DNA of 64,000 nucleotides from Saprospiraceae bacterium (GCA_016712145.1 JADJRO010000001.1:2914501-2978500), one strand, 5' to 3'; counted from the first letter of the stretch, positions 45,735 to 54,677 are shown. The notes: generated from the sequence alone by a model not told the origin. Program-made: numbers and translations.

Positions 45735-46201
45735 AACCAACGTCGGACTTGTTTACAATAATTAGAATATTCATGGCCAAATTCTCGAACCAGGCGAGGC
45801 TCTTCCACAAAGATGATAAATATATTAAACAAGATAAAGACTGCTAAACTATAATTTAATAATTGTTGGTTTTGAAAAAGAAAGCTTTCACCCAGGAGAA
45901 TCAGCATAACACCCACATACATAGGATTGCGGGTATATTTATAAAGTCCATTGAGTACCAAGTTTTTCGTTGGATCTAATGGCGAAAGCGTGCCACGCCC
46001 TACTGTAGCAAATAAATAGATTGAATTGCATAAAATGCATGCTCCCACAAGTATGAATCCACAGGCTACAATGAGGATATAGCTGGGAGTTTTTGAAAGA
46101 AGTTCCGGTACTTTATCCAAAATCAACCAGGGAATCCCAATACAAACAACTCCTGGTTGTAATAGTGTGAAGATCAGATTTCTTAGAAAAAGTGACCCCA
46201 T
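45731..46201 (-). CDS. Isoprenylcysteine carboxyl methyltransferase-like membrane protein
   Basis: A 156-residue protein with four to five membrane helices and the C-terminal signature LYKYTRNPMYVGVMLILLGE followed by EEPRLVREFGHEYSNYCKQVRRWL, shared by the ICMT/PEMT superfamily of membrane SAM-dependent methyltransferases. Substrate is unknown; bacteria lack prenylated proteins, so a phospholipid or small lipid is more likely. I chose the ATG at 46201 (MGSLFLRNLIFTLLQPGVV), just after the DUF4286 stop; an earlier in-frame start would overlap that gene by 77 bases. Confidence 0.85.
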   Translation of the reverse strand: MGSLFLRNLIFTLLQPGVVCIGIPWLILDKVPELLSKTPSYILIVACGFILVGACILCNSIYLFATVGRGTLSPLDPTKNLVLNGLYKYTRNPMYVGVMLILLGESFLFQNQQLLNYSLAVFILFNIFIIFVEEPRLVREFGHEYSNYCKQVRRWL

Positions 46202-46208
46202 TGGAAAA

Positions 46209-46538
46209 TCAGGAATTCCGTTCGTTTGGATAAAATTCTTCAAGAACATCCAGGATGGTTCGAAATGCAATAAATTTATTTGCATAGCGATCGATGTGTT
46301 CCTTTTGGAGAGCTGGTGCGTAGTGTATCATGTATTGATTTAGCAAATCGGAATTTAACAATTCGTATTGGATGATATAGGTGATTCCATCTTGTTCCTG
46401 GATTTCCAGTTTTGACAATCTGGATTTAAGGAAGCAACCCGTAGCTAAAACTTTAGGAATGTGGTGGGTTCGCATCCAGTTTATCCAATCTGATTGAATT
46501 TCTGGATTAATTTTAACGGATACATTGTAAATGATCAT
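46209..46538 (-). CDS. DUF4286 family protein
   Basis: A 109-residue protein that matches the DUF4286 family of Bacteroidota from start to end: MIIYNVSVKINPEIQSDWINWMRTHHIPKVLATGCF and YEIQY-like ITYIIQYELLNSDLLNQY, with a ferredoxin-like alternation of strands and helices. Function unknown. It is directly followed by the ICMT-like gene (8-base gap). Confidence 0.87.
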   Translation of the reverse strand: MIIYNVSVKINPEIQSDWINWMRTHHIPKVLATGCFLKSRLSKLEIQEQDGITYIIQYELLNSDLLNQYMIHYAPALQKEHIDRYANKFIAFRTILDVLEEFYPNERNS

Positions 46539-46552
46539 GGTTAATTTTAAAA

Positions 46553-47893
46553 TTAAAAGCCAAAACTTAAATTAATTCCGAAACTGCTTCGTTTATTTTC
46601 TCCTGAAAACAGGATAAAGCTATTATCTAGTTGCTTTAAATATAACCGATAGGGCGTATTGTCATAAAGCATGTTGTAATAGATGCCTATTTCAAAATTA
46701 TCTTCAATTCCAATTGTAAATGAACTTTGGAAATCAATAAAATAATCGGTGCGTATATCAGATAGCGCCCCCTCACTTACTTTGTCTTTAATTCGATCTA
46801 ATGGAATTTTTAGAAATGGATAAATTTTTAGTTTGTATTTGTCTTTTGGTTTCCAGACGATGCCTGGACGTATTTCGCCATAGGGCCGATTGGTTGGTTT
46901 AAAAGGAAAACTCATGGTAGTATCTTTTCCATTAAAATTGATGGTATTGCTTATGGTTGATTTTTCCAGTTCATAATAAGCACCAACTAATAGTGATAAG
47001 CGCAATTGGCTGTATTGTTTTCGATTTGAAATCAAAAACCGATAACGGCCGGACATCAATGTTTCAATTTCTGATGCGCTTAATTGCAGAACATTATTAA
47101 TGGGAGCACAATTGGTAAGGCATCGGATTAAATCATTGCCATGCATTTCGTAGGTAGGTTTGCGATTCATTTCTTCCTGATTTGCTCGTCCTTTTTTTGT
47201 CATGGCTTTTGAATAGAAACTGAATATAAAACCTGCACCTAGATTATAAGCCTGATCTAATCCAAGATAACTGTCACTGCTGCGTTTCAGTATTACATAA
47301 TTTTCAAGCCAAAGTCCGTTGATATCTTGTACATTTTCAATTTTAGCCATGTACTTGTTGAGTAGGTATTGTTTGTTTTCTTCTTCAGTTGAGTTGGTGG
47401 TTTTTTCGTGTTCCAGTTCATTTATTTTGGCTTCATATTTTTTTTGTTTTGAAAATGCACTGGGTGTATAAGGGTGAAAATCGAACGAGATATCCAGGTC
47501 AGAAAAGTTTTCCTGAAAGTCGCCATCTTTTAAAAGGGATTGCACATTTGCGGAAAAATCCAATTCGTAGGGATATACACCTTGGTCAATACTTACACCG
47601 GCACCTACTTTAAAGAGATTATTTTTTGAAGTTTGATTCCCCGCAAAATTAAATCCCCCTTTACCATTCAGGCGATGTTCGCTATCGATGTATTCGTATA
47701 AGAAGTCCAAGAGCTGGTTGGTTTCTTTCAGCAATTCAAAATTTTTATAGCTGGTTGAATCTTCTGCTTTTAATACAAATGCATTGCGAGATTTATTTTG
47801 AATGGATTTGTACACACTGATAAATTCACCATCGGTAACTTGAGAATTCAGTATGAAAGGAACGAATAAAATGGAGCCAAGCAGCAATTTCAT
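46553..47893 (-). CDS. Secreted protein of unknown function, probably an outer-membrane barrel
   Basis: A 446-residue exported protein with signal peptide MKLLLGSILFVPFILNSQ. The first part contains a Lys/Glu-rich helical segment (~155-195) and the C-terminal half is made of short alternating strands (YRFLISNRKQYSQLRLSLLVGAYYELE ... FEIGIYYNMLYDNTPYRLYL ... SFGINLSFGF), ending in Phe, as outer-membrane beta-barrels do. I do not recognise a family. I chose the ATG at 47893 because it starts the signal peptide; an in-frame ATG at 47944 would add an unlikely peptide. Fourteen bases separate it from DUF4286. Confidence 0.65.
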   Translation of the reverse strand: MKLLLGSILFVPFILNSQVTDGEFISVYKSIQNKSRNAFVLKAEDSTSYKNFELLKETNQLLDFLYEYIDSEHRLNGKGGFNFAGNQTSKNNLFKVGAGVSIDQGVYPYELDFSANVQSLLKDGDFQENFSDLDISFDFHPYTPSAFSKQKKYEAKINELEHEKTTNSTEEENKQYLLNKYMAKIENVQDINGLWLENYVILKRSSDSYLGLDQAYNLGAGFIFSFYSKAMTKKGRANQEEMNRKPTYEMHGNDLIRCLTNCAPINNVLQLSASEIETLMSGRYRFLISNRKQYSQLRLSLLVGAYYELEKSTISNTINFNGKDTTMSFPFKPTNRPYGEIRPGIVWKPKDKYKLKIYPFLKIPLDRIKDKVSEGALSDIRTDYFIDFQSSFTIGIEDNFEIGIYYNMLYDNTPYRLYLKQLDNSFILFSGENKRSSFGINLSFGF

Positions 47894-47944
47894 AGGTTGA
47901 TGTTTGTAGGTTTCAATAATCTTGAGGTAGTCCATACCTTTCAT

Positions 47945-48449
47945 AGCAAAGATTCTGCCAGAAATAGCTGAGGGTAAGGGGATTAAGCATGGGTCGTTTG
48001 ATATTTAATAAAATAAAGCTAAAGTTTGCTTAATAAGCAGTTTTTAGTATTTTAAACTGGATTCTAAGCACTGTAATTTAGGAGTTTTAATTAAGATGGA
48101 AATATATAAGATATAGTAATACAGGAAGTTACAAATTTGAATTTATGCATTTAAGAATACATCTAGGTATATTGAGTTGTTTGCTTATTGTGAGCTAAGC
48201 TTGGATTCTATTTCGTCGGATATGGTGGATTATAATACGTTATTAACAGATAAGTATCCTATATATCTAATAGATTGCCTGTGCATCTAAGTTTAAAAAT
48301 TTATTCAGTTCTAAATTCAATTTGAAATAATGAAATACCAATGAACGCAACATGTTTTACTGAAACCATTAAATCGATAGGTGGATTTTATGAAATGATT
48401 AAAAGCATAGGATCTATCGAGTCTTATGCTGGTTGTAAAATAAATCTTT
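47945..48449. other. Non-coding AT-rich gap ahead of the 35-bp repeat array
   Basis: About 500 bases with stop codons in all frames. I see no gene, RNA or strong hairpin. It may be an eroded gene or the promoter region of the secreted protein encoded on the minus strand. Confidence 0.45.
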
Positions 48450-48623
48450 GCCACGAATGAAGAAGTGGGAAGAGTTGCCACGAATGCACGAATGAAGAAG
48501 GAGGAAGAGTTGCCACGAATGCACGAATGAAGAAGGAGGAAGAAATGCCACGAATGCACGAATGAAGAAGTGGGAAGAAATGCCACGAATGCACGAATGA
48601 AGTCACGAAGAAATGCCACGAAT
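48450..48623. repeat. 35-bp tandem repeat array, TTGCCACGAATGCACGAAT family
   Basis: Units starting GCCACGAATGCACGAATGAAG begin at 48477, 48512, 48547 and 48582 (period exactly 35), with a shortened first unit at 48450 and a degraded one at 48615. The spacer part alternates between GAAGTGGGAAGA and GAAGGAGGAAGA. Confidence 0.85.
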
Positions 48624-48650
48624 TAAATACGAATAAAATATTTCATTAGT

Positions 48651-48722
48651 CCACAATTCGTGCATTCGTGGCAATAATTCATATTTCAATTAGTCCTTAA
48701 TTCGTGCATTCGTGGCAATAAA
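48651..48722. repeat. Two inverted copies of the GCCACGAATGCACGAAT core
   Basis: ATTCGTGCATTCGTGGCAAT occurs at 48656-48675 and again at 48700-48719, both in the opposite orientation to the array just upstream. Together they could fold onto the direct array as large hairpins. The sequence ends about 75 bases before the next ATG. Confidence 0.75.
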
Positions 48723-48794
48723 AAATTATAATTATACCTACAAAGCATATTAAACTTTTCGTTAACTTCGCAGTCTTACATAAAAATCAATCAT

Positions 48795-49667
48795 ATGAAA
48801 AAAACAACTTTATACCTAAGCTTATTTTTGAGTGCTATGAGTATTAGTACCATGAGTAAGGCTCAAGAGGTGTCCGATTCTACGGGACTGCCGGGTGACA
48901 ATTTTAGTCTGGAAGGCGCTTTAAATTTATTTAAAATGGCCAGTTCACCGGAGGATTTTGAGAAATTATTGAATACGGAAAGCAATCATGTCAACAATTT
49001 GGATTTGAATGAAGATGGAGACATCGATTACATTCGGGTGATCAGCAAAATGGATCAAGATGCACATGCATTTATACTTCAGGTTCCAATTTCTGAAACG
49101 GAGAGTCAAGATATTGCCGTCATTGAATTAGAGAAAGATGGTAAAGAATCTGCTGTAATACAAATTATAGGAGATGAGGATATTTTCGGAATTCAGCAAA
49201 TTGTTGAACCTTCAGATGGGAATGACCAGAAAGATGATGTAAAAATGGAACCCAGAACCAAAAGCGGGCCTTCTGCAATAAATTTTGAAGAAGAGGATGC
49301 TATAGTCATTAATGTTTGGCCCTGGTCTTGTGTACGTTTTGTTTATGCTCCTGCTTACAGACCTTGGGTTTCACCCTGGAGATGGCGCGTGTATCCAAGT
49401 TACTGGCGTCCCTGGAGGCCATTAGGCTGGAGGGTCTTTCATCCATTCAGAGCGAGATACCGTCCTGGATTTGCTGTAGTTCATACGCATCGGGTGGTTC
49501 ATGCCCACCGTGTTTATACTCCTGTGAGAACGACATCCGTTACAGTCAACAGACGTCATGGGGCTCATGTTAAATCCTATCGGGTTACACGTACCAAAAC
49601 TACGGTTACAGGTCCAAGAGGTAAAACCAAGACTACACGAACTACCACAAGAGTCAAACGCAGATAA
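48795..49667 (+). CDS. Secreted protein with acidic N-terminal half and basic W/R/P/H-rich tail
   Basis: A 290-residue protein with signal peptide (MKKTTLYLSLFLSAMSISTMSKA). Residues ~30-150 are acidic and include NLDLNEDGDIDYIRVISK, a calcium-loop-like run, and a strand-rich domain. From ~175 the chain switches to a strongly basic composition: WPWSCVRFVYAPAYRPWVSPWRWRV, then His/Arg/Thr-rich sequence ending TTRTTTRVKRR. Related proteins of this two-part design are common in Bacteroidota, but I know no function. A strong bidirectional terminator follows. Confidence 0.72.
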   Translation: MKKTTLYLSLFLSAMSISTMSKAQEVSDSTGLPGDNFSLEGALNLFKMASSPEDFEKLLNTESNHVNNLDLNEDGDIDYIRVISKMDQDAHAFILQVPISETESQDIAVIELEKDGKESAVIQIIGDEDIFGIQQIVEPSDGNDQKDDVKMEPRTKSGPSAINFEEEDAIVINVWPWSCVRFVYAPAYRPWVSPWRWRVYPSYWRPWRPLGWRVFHPFRARYRPGFAVVHTHRVVHAHRVYTPVRTTSVTVNRRHGAHVKSYRVTRTKTTVTGPRGKTKTTRTTTRVKRR

Positions 49668-49702
49668 AATGATTCAGAGCTTGATATAAGGCTCTATGAA
49701 AT

Positions 49703-49749
49703 AAAAAATCACCCCGTTCTGAATGTTTTCAGGCGGGGTGATTTTTTTT
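49703..49749. terminator. Bidirectional rho-independent terminator
   Basis: AAAAAATCACCCCG (49703) pairs with CGGGGTGATTTTTTT (ending 49749), with a loop of ~17 bases. Runs of A and T on either side let it stop both the plus-strand secreted protein gene and the minus-strand cupin gene. Confidence 0.85.
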
Positions 49750-49780
49750 AAATCAATTTCGCTAAGTTTAATAGCGAAAT

Positions 49781-50233
49781 TTATTTTGAAGATTTTGCGT
49801 AGTCGATCATTCCTTGAAAATCTACAACCACCACAGCTTGTTTTCCAACAACCCAAGCATCGTGTCCCATGGGTAAATAAGATACATCCCCTGGTTTACA
49901 ATCAAATGTAGTTCCATCATCCATTTTTATGCGCAGGGTACCTGCAATGTGATATTGAAAATGAGGAGCTTCACAACTTTCAGTCTTTGCCAATGGTTTT
50001 ACTGATTTGGACCATCTCCAGCCAGGTTGAAAAACAGCGCGTCCAATGGTCGCACCACCAACATTAACCAGATCAACTTTTCCCAATGGAAAACTTCGTA
50101 CATCTGTTGGTTTTGAAAAATTTACTTTTTCAGCTTTTGCGTGGCTTGTAGGTTCCGTAGGCGCTTGAGCAAAAGTTTCTGTATAAACAAAACCTAAACA
50201 CGCAACAATGGATAGAAATAATTTGATTTGCAT
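49781..50233 (-). CDS. Secreted cupin-domain protein
   Basis: A 150-residue protein with a signal peptide (MQIKLFLSIVACLGFVYTETFA) and a single cupin barrel: RAVFQPGWRWSKSVKPLAKTESCEAPHFQYHIAGTLRIKMDDGTTFDCKPGDVSYLPMGHDAWVVG. The 'H-x-Q-Y-x-x-x-G-x-x-x-V/I' and late 'GHDAWVVG' pieces define both cupin motifs. Function is unknown. It lies ~100 bases from an AraC-family regulator gene on the same strand, which may control it. Confidence 0.82.
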   Translation of the reverse strand: MQIKLFLSIVACLGFVYTETFAQAPTEPTSHAKAEKVNFSKPTDVRSFPLGKVDLVNVGGATIGRAVFQPGWRWSKSVKPLAKTESCEAPHFQYHIAGTLRIKMDDGTTFDCKPGDVSYLPMGHDAWVVGKQAVVVVDFQGMIDYAKSSK

Positions 50234-50333
50234 AATAAATTGATTTAAAAAATTAATAAAAAAATTGATAATGCAAAGGTAAATGCGCTATGATACAAGC
50301 TTTGTGTATAAAACACACCTTCTCATGTAGAAA

Positions 50334-51238
50334 TCAGAGAATCTGACGCAATGCCAGCGGACTCATCCCGGTTTGTTGCTTTATAAAGTGGCTAAAATGG
50401 GATTGGTCCTCAAATTGTAATGCGTAAGCGATTTCCGATACCGATTTATCGGTGGATCCCAATTGAACCTTCGCTTCTAGTAAAAGCATGTCATTAATAA
50501 AGGCACGTGGCGTTTTACCAAAAGTTTGCTTAACTACATCGCATAAATATTTTGGACTGATAGCAAGTTGCGAAGCATAAGCTTGAACGGATCGGTTGTT
50601 GATAAATTCCTTTTCTACCAAATGTTTAAATTTATTGGCAAGGCGGGAGGCTCTGCTGCTTTGTTCATTTAATTTGTGAATATAGGGTCGGTATATTTCA
50701 CGAATTCGATGGAGTAAGATTAATAAAAAATTGCGAAGAATAAAATCTTTTTCATAGGAGAAGGATTGGTATTCGCGAATAATATCCTGAAATGCCTGTT
50801 GAATACTTTTAGTATCCGCATCATTTAAATTAATTATGTGTTCAGCATCAAAATGAAAAAGGGAAATTCTTCTGTCAATGGACCATTCAATAAATTTTGA
50901 ATGAATTCTGTTTTAAAATGCAGGCAATAGCCTTTACAATTTCGGATAAATTTGGAAGCATACACCATATTTTCCGGAACGATCACCAGATCATTTGGTT
51001 TGAGCCATCGATAGTCCGCCCCTAATAATACATCATGTTCTCCTTCGGTAAGGATGTAGATTAAATTAAATTGTCGTCTGAGCGCACGAATCCCTTTGGT
51101 TGAATCGACATCCTTATGTTTATCTTCAAGGGTTCCAGGCATAAGCATCATATTAATATCATATGCTTGATGGTCCTTGTTTACCAATTTTTCAAAAGAA
51201 GCAAGATCTTTTATTAATAAGACATCTTTTTTTTCCAT
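50334..51238 (-). pseudogene. AraC-family transcriptional regulator, split by a one-base deletion
   Basis: The first frame encodes a cupin-type sensor domain (MEKKDVLLIK ... LKPNDLVIVPENMVYASKFI...) and ends prematurely after TEEFPFF. Adding one T to the run at 50856-50860 restores PFFHFDAEHIINLND and a continuous chain through a helical linker to the C-terminal DNA-binding domain (SVQAYASQLAISPKYLCDVVKQTFGKTPRAFINDMLLLEAKVQLGSTDKSVSEIAYALQFEDQSHFSHFIKQQTGMSPLALRQ), the standard AraC helix-turn-helix pair. So one base is missing in a homopolymer, and the gene is otherwise full length (~300 residues). I chose the ATG at 51238 (TTG at 51256 is possible). Confidence 0.85.
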
Positions 51239-51321
51239 TTGGAATGGGATTAACAATTCAAATGTATGAATTTATAAATCAGAATGTTTTAATTAAAATT
51301 TAAGATTCCTGAACCGAATTC

Positions 51322-51513
51322 TTACTTATTAAGACGCATTTTTTTAGATGTTTTTTTGTCAAAAAGGCCTGATTCAGATTTTTTGGTTGGCATCCCTTTC
51401 TTATTCGTTTTAACCTGTGCATCTTCAGACGGACAACCACTTCCCCGGTGACAAGCAGTGAAAGTGACAATAATGAGTAATGCCAATAGGCCTATTTTTG
51501 TACGGATTTGCAT
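51322..51513 (-). CDS. Small lipoprotein, 63 residues
   Basis: From the ATG at 51513 the sequence is MQIRTKIGLLALLIIVTFTAC, a type II signal peptide with the lipobox Cys, then HRGSGCPSEDAQVKTNKKG and a Lys/Ser-rich tail. Short lipoproteins with this Cys-Pro-Ser motif are frequent in Bacteroidota. The frame stays open upstream to 51663 but the added sequence is not protein-like. Function unknown. Confidence 0.55.
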   Translation of the reverse strand: MQIRTKIGLLALLIIVTFTACHRGSGCPSEDAQVKTNKKGMPTKKSESGLFDKKTSKKMRLNK

Positions 51514-51651
51514 TAAAAAGTACTCCATTTTACGGGCTGTTATATCTAATTTCAGTGTAGAGTTGCTTATTTTACAGGCATTTACAACGACCACAGCGCC
51601 GGGATGCCTGAATTTAAAGCTCTTGAAGCATAAAATATTTTTATATATGTA

Positions 51652-51682
51652 TTGTATAAACAAAAAATGTAATATATATTTG
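51652..51682 (+). promoter_or_regulatory. Bacteroidota-type promoter for the HU gene
   Basis: TTG at 51652-51654 and TATATTTG at 51675-51682 with a 20-base spacer match the -33/-7 consensus (TTG / TAnnTTTG). The ATG of the HU gene lies 34 bases downstream of the -7 box. Confidence 0.75.
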
Positions 51683-51715
51683 TGTCGTAAAATTAACCAT
51701 TAAAACTTTAAAACA

Positions 51716-51991
51716 ATGAATAAATCTGATTTGATCAGTGCGATCGCAAAAGAAGCAGAAGTTACTAAAGCACAGGCAGGTACCGCTTTAGATACAGTTC
51801 TTACTTCTATCGAAAAAAGTTTGAAAAAAGCTGAAAGTGTAATTTTGGTAGGTTTTGGTACATTCTCTACTGCAGAACGTAAAGCAAGAACCGGAAGAAA
51901 TCCTGCAACCGGCAAACCAATCAAAATACCTAAGAGAAGAGTTGTTCGCTTCAAAGCGGGCAAAGGCCTTTCTGATGCTGTAAAGAAGTAA
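51716..51991 (+). CDS. HU family DNA-binding protein
   Basis: A 91-residue nucleoid protein. The whole HU/IHF fold is present: helices MNKSDLISAIAKEAEVTKAQAGTALDTVLTSIEKSLKKAE, the strand GFGTFSTAERKARTGRNPATGKPIKIPKRRVVRFKAGKGL with the conserved RNP motif at the tip of the DNA-binding arm. It bends and compacts DNA. It has its own promoter and a terminator, so it is monocistronic. Confidence 0.95.
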   Translation: MNKSDLISAIAKEAEVTKAQAGTALDTVLTSIEKSLKKAESVILVGFGTFSTAERKARTGRNPATGKPIKIPKRRVVRFKAGKGLSDAVKK

Positions 51992-52014
51992 TTCATTCTC
52001 ACTTGAATTATGAA

Positions 52015-52046
52015 AGCCCGGTAGTACTAACTTCCGGGTTTTTTTT
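52015..52046 (+). terminator. Rho-independent terminator after HU
   Basis: CCCGG (52018-52022 region) pairs with CCGGG about 12 bases later, with inner AGT/ACT pairs, and is followed by nine T residues ending near 52047. Confidence 0.8.
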
Positions 52047-52169
52047 TGCCATTTTTAAAAGCTTTGGTTTTATATATTTACAAAACTGTGGAGGATCTTT
52101 GAATTGTGTTATTGTTTAAACCATTTACGAAGCATTACCAATTTATAGTATAAATTTGAAATTCATAAT

Positions 52170-53786
52170 ATGAATCATTCGTTCCAATCAACACTCAAGA
52201 ATTTACTTAAAATTCAAACCCAATTTTCTCAGGACTCTGCAATACAAAAAATTCACTTACTTAAAATTCTGAATAAGCAACAACTTCCCAAAACTAAATT
52301 GCTTATAAAATATCACGATTTGTTGTTGTTTCTTCAGGCCCATCCGGAAAATGAAAAATTAAAAAATTGTTGTAAGCTGGAAATTTTACGAATAACAAAA
52401 TTTCTAAGAAACCTGAGACCACATGAAAAATTGCATTTTGAAAATACAGGCCTTCCATATACGGGTTTGTATTCAAGTCTTTCCTGCGAATTGGTTTCCT
52501 GGTTAGTAGATTCTAAAATTAAAGTCAATTGGGATCTGCCAGATCAAAATGGAACTGAATTGATTGACTTATTAAAATTAAGTTTACCGGATATTGAAAA
52601 GGAATTTACAGCAATTTGTGATACGAATGAATCTTTATTGGATGCGCTGCAAATCCGTAATACTAAATTACTTGCATTTCTATTAAATCAATTCAAGCAG
52701 TTCAACAATACGCCATTAATTAAAGATTATTTATTTGATAAACTTCAATTAAATTTTCATGTTCACACAACTGGAAATAAAAAACTGAGCAAAACTTATA
52801 ACGTCTTACCGGTTAAAGAAATATTTTATCAACAAGAAATTCGAAAAAAGTGGAATTACACGGATATTTTAAATACGGCCTTGCCTGAAGTTCATTTGTC
52901 TGATTCGGCATGGAAACAGCAGATTATCATGGTTTCTAAAATTAAATTGTTGCTTTTGCAACGGGAAACGGATCCTGTAACCTATCTAGATGAAAACAGC
53001 ATTCGATATTATATATTGGAACGAGGAATTTCTATTGCAGTGTTTACAATGGTTCCTGAAAGGCAACTTCCCCTTGAATCCTATGTGGGTTATACTTTAT
53101 TTAAAAATGGGTATCCTGCAGCGTATGGAGGAGCCTGGATTATGGGCAACCGGGCTTTATTTGGGATAAATATTTTTGATTGGTTTCGGGGTGGAGAGTC
53201 CGGATTTATGATGGCGCAATTATTGAGGACCTACAGACAACTATTTTCTATAGATTATTTTGAAATTGAACCGTATCAATATGGATTAAATAATCCAGAA
53301 GGCATTGCATCCGGTGCATTTTGGTTTTATTATCGATTTGGTTTTAGACCTTTGGATCGTGAACTTAATAAACTGGCAAAACGCGAGGCCGATAAAATGC
53401 AAAGAAATAAAGCCTATAGAAGTTCATCGAATATCTTAGTTCGCTTTACAGATTCAAATCTTGCATTTAATTTAGGGAGCAATACACCTTTAGCGATGTG
53501 GCAAGTTCGAAACAAGGTTACAGCTATGATTCATACAAATTATAAAAATGACAGACAATTAGCAGAAATGGATTGTATTGAGAAGTTCAACAACTTATTT
53601 GGAAAGAGTAAAACGATTTCTGATAAATCTCAAAAAGCATTTATTGATTTCGCTTTAATTTGTGCAGCCTACAAACTAAAAAATATGGATGCTTACGAAA
53701 TGGCCATTGAACTTTCTGAGTTAAAATCTCAAAATGTGTTTGAATATCAAAAAAACTTGAGAATATTTTTAAAATTTTTGAAATGA
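52170..53786 (+). CDS. Protein of unknown function with a C-terminal GNAT-like region
   Basis: A 538-residue cytosolic protein, Lys/Asn/Leu-rich and mostly helical in the first 270 residues. Residues ~290-420 contain a strand-rich domain: YYILERGISIAVFTMVPERQ, YVGYTLFKNGYPAAYGGAWIMGNRALFGINIFDWFRGGESG, LLRTYRQLF and YYRFGFRPLDREL. The 'x-G-x-G-l-m-x-x-l-l-r-x-y' followed by a 'Y-x-x-x-GF-x-P' ending resembles the acetyl-CoA site and C-terminal strand of GNAT acyltransferases, but I cannot confirm it. The gene stands alone with an AT-rich leader. Family unknown to me. Confidence 0.6.
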   Translation: MNHSFQSTLKNLLKIQTQFSQDSAIQKIHLLKILNKQQLPKTKLLIKYHDLLLFLQAHPENEKLKNCCKLEILRITKFLRNLRPHEKLHFENTGLPYTGLYSSLSCELVSWLVDSKIKVNWDLPDQNGTELIDLLKLSLPDIEKEFTAICDTNESLLDALQIRNTKLLAFLLNQFKQFNNTPLIKDYLFDKLQLNFHVHTTGNKKLSKTYNVLPVKEIFYQQEIRKKWNYTDILNTALPEVHLSDSAWKQQIIMVSKIKLLLLQRETDPVTYLDENSIRYYILERGISIAVFTMVPERQLPLESYVGYTLFKNGYPAAYGGAWIMGNRALFGINIFDWFRGGESGFMMAQLLRTYRQLFSIDYFEIEPYQYGLNNPEGIASGAFWFYYRFGFRPLDRELNKLAKREADKMQRNKAYRSSSNILVRFTDSNLAFNLGSNTPLAMWQVRNKVTAMIHTNYKNDRQLAEMDCIEKFNNLFGKSKTISDKSQKAFIDFALICAAYKLKNMDAYEMAIELSELKSQNVFEYQKNLRIFLKFLK

Positions 53787-53927
53787 TTTATTTTATGAAT
53801 CGAATTTCTGTAGAATTTGTATGATCACTTTTCAAAAATAGTGTAATTAAATTTAAATAGTTCTATCAGAATGCGGAGGATGCCGAAAATCCGCTAGAGT
53901 AGGCAATTATTTAAAATTTCACACCCT

Positions 53928-54677
53928 ATGAAAAAGTTTTTAAATTGGGGAATTGCTGTCATAGCATTCCTCGCTGTTAGTGTCACTGCCTGCAAAGATG
54001 AAGAGCAGTTAGAACCAGTGCCTGTAGTTACTGGTTTGGATGGTCGAGCACAAGCAAACAACAAAGTATTTCCGGTAAACGCACTTGCCTTTGGAAAGCC
54101 ACTGGCTTCTTGGACCGAAGACTGGTGGCGCTATGCATTTAGTTTGCCTTGCGAGATTAACCCCTTGATGGATGAGACCGGAATCCATGCAGACAAAGGT
54201 CAAAAAGGACCGGTTTATTTTTTGGTAGGCAATTCTGGTGGAGTTTCAACCAGAAAAGTGGTGATACCCTATGGAAAAGGAATTTTGTTTCCAATTATTA
54301 ATGTAATCAATGATGCTCCTTGCCCAAACTTGGATTACACCCTGGCTCCCGGACAAACCCTGGAAGATTATTTGAAAGACGGAGCTAAAACTGCGATAGA
54401 TATGGCTGGAAACCTTGCAGTTGAATTGGACGGGAAGTCCATAGGTGGACTAGAACAATTCCGCGTACCAACTAACTTATTTACATTTATTGGAGATCCG
54501 GACCTAAGCACTTGTGTGGATCCTTGTATTTTAGGAACCAAGCAAGATGCCGTATCAGATGGATATTGGATTCTATTGAAGCCCCTATCCAAAGGAAGCC
54601 ACCTGCTCCATTTTCATGGAGAAATTCAGGAATATGAGTTTGTGGTGGATGTCACCTATCAGGTGAGCGTGCTCTGA
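53928..54677 (+). CDS. Secreted lipoprotein-like protein of a widespread unknown family
   Basis: A 249-residue protein with a probable lipoprotein signal (MKKFLNWGIAVIAFLAVSVTAC, lipobox VTAC). The mature part begins AFGKPLASWTEDWWRYAFSLPCEINPLMDETGIHADKGQKGPVYFLVGN and continues VIPYGKGILFPIIN. The same 'W-x-x-x-W-W-x-W/Y-...-NPLLD-x-TG-...-GQ-GPV-x-FL-x-G' pattern is known to me from many unrelated bacteria, all of unknown function. Paired Cys (CVDPC) may form a disulfide. A terminator with an 11-bp stem follows. Confidence 0.7.
   Translation: MKKFLNWGIAVIAFLAVSVTACKDEEQLEPVPVVTGLDGRAQANNKVFPVNALAFGKPLASWTEDWWRYAFSLPCEINPLMDETGIHADKGQKGPVYFLVGNSGGVSTRKVVIPYGKGILFPIINVINDAPCPNLDYTLAPGQTLEDYLKDGAKTAIDMAGNLAVELDGKSIGGLEQFRVPTNLFTFIGDPDLSTCVDPCILGTKQDAVSDGYWILLKPLSKGSHLLHFHGEIQEYEFVVDVTYQVSVL

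Noticed and set aside
48317..48619. Open frame with repeating SFIRAFVA units on the minus strand
   Set aside because: It is the 35-bp DNA repeat read in frame; there is no start context, signal or similarity.
48450..48623. Possible CRISPR array
   Set aside because: Repeats are contiguous 35-mers with near-identical spacer parts, and there are no cas genes.
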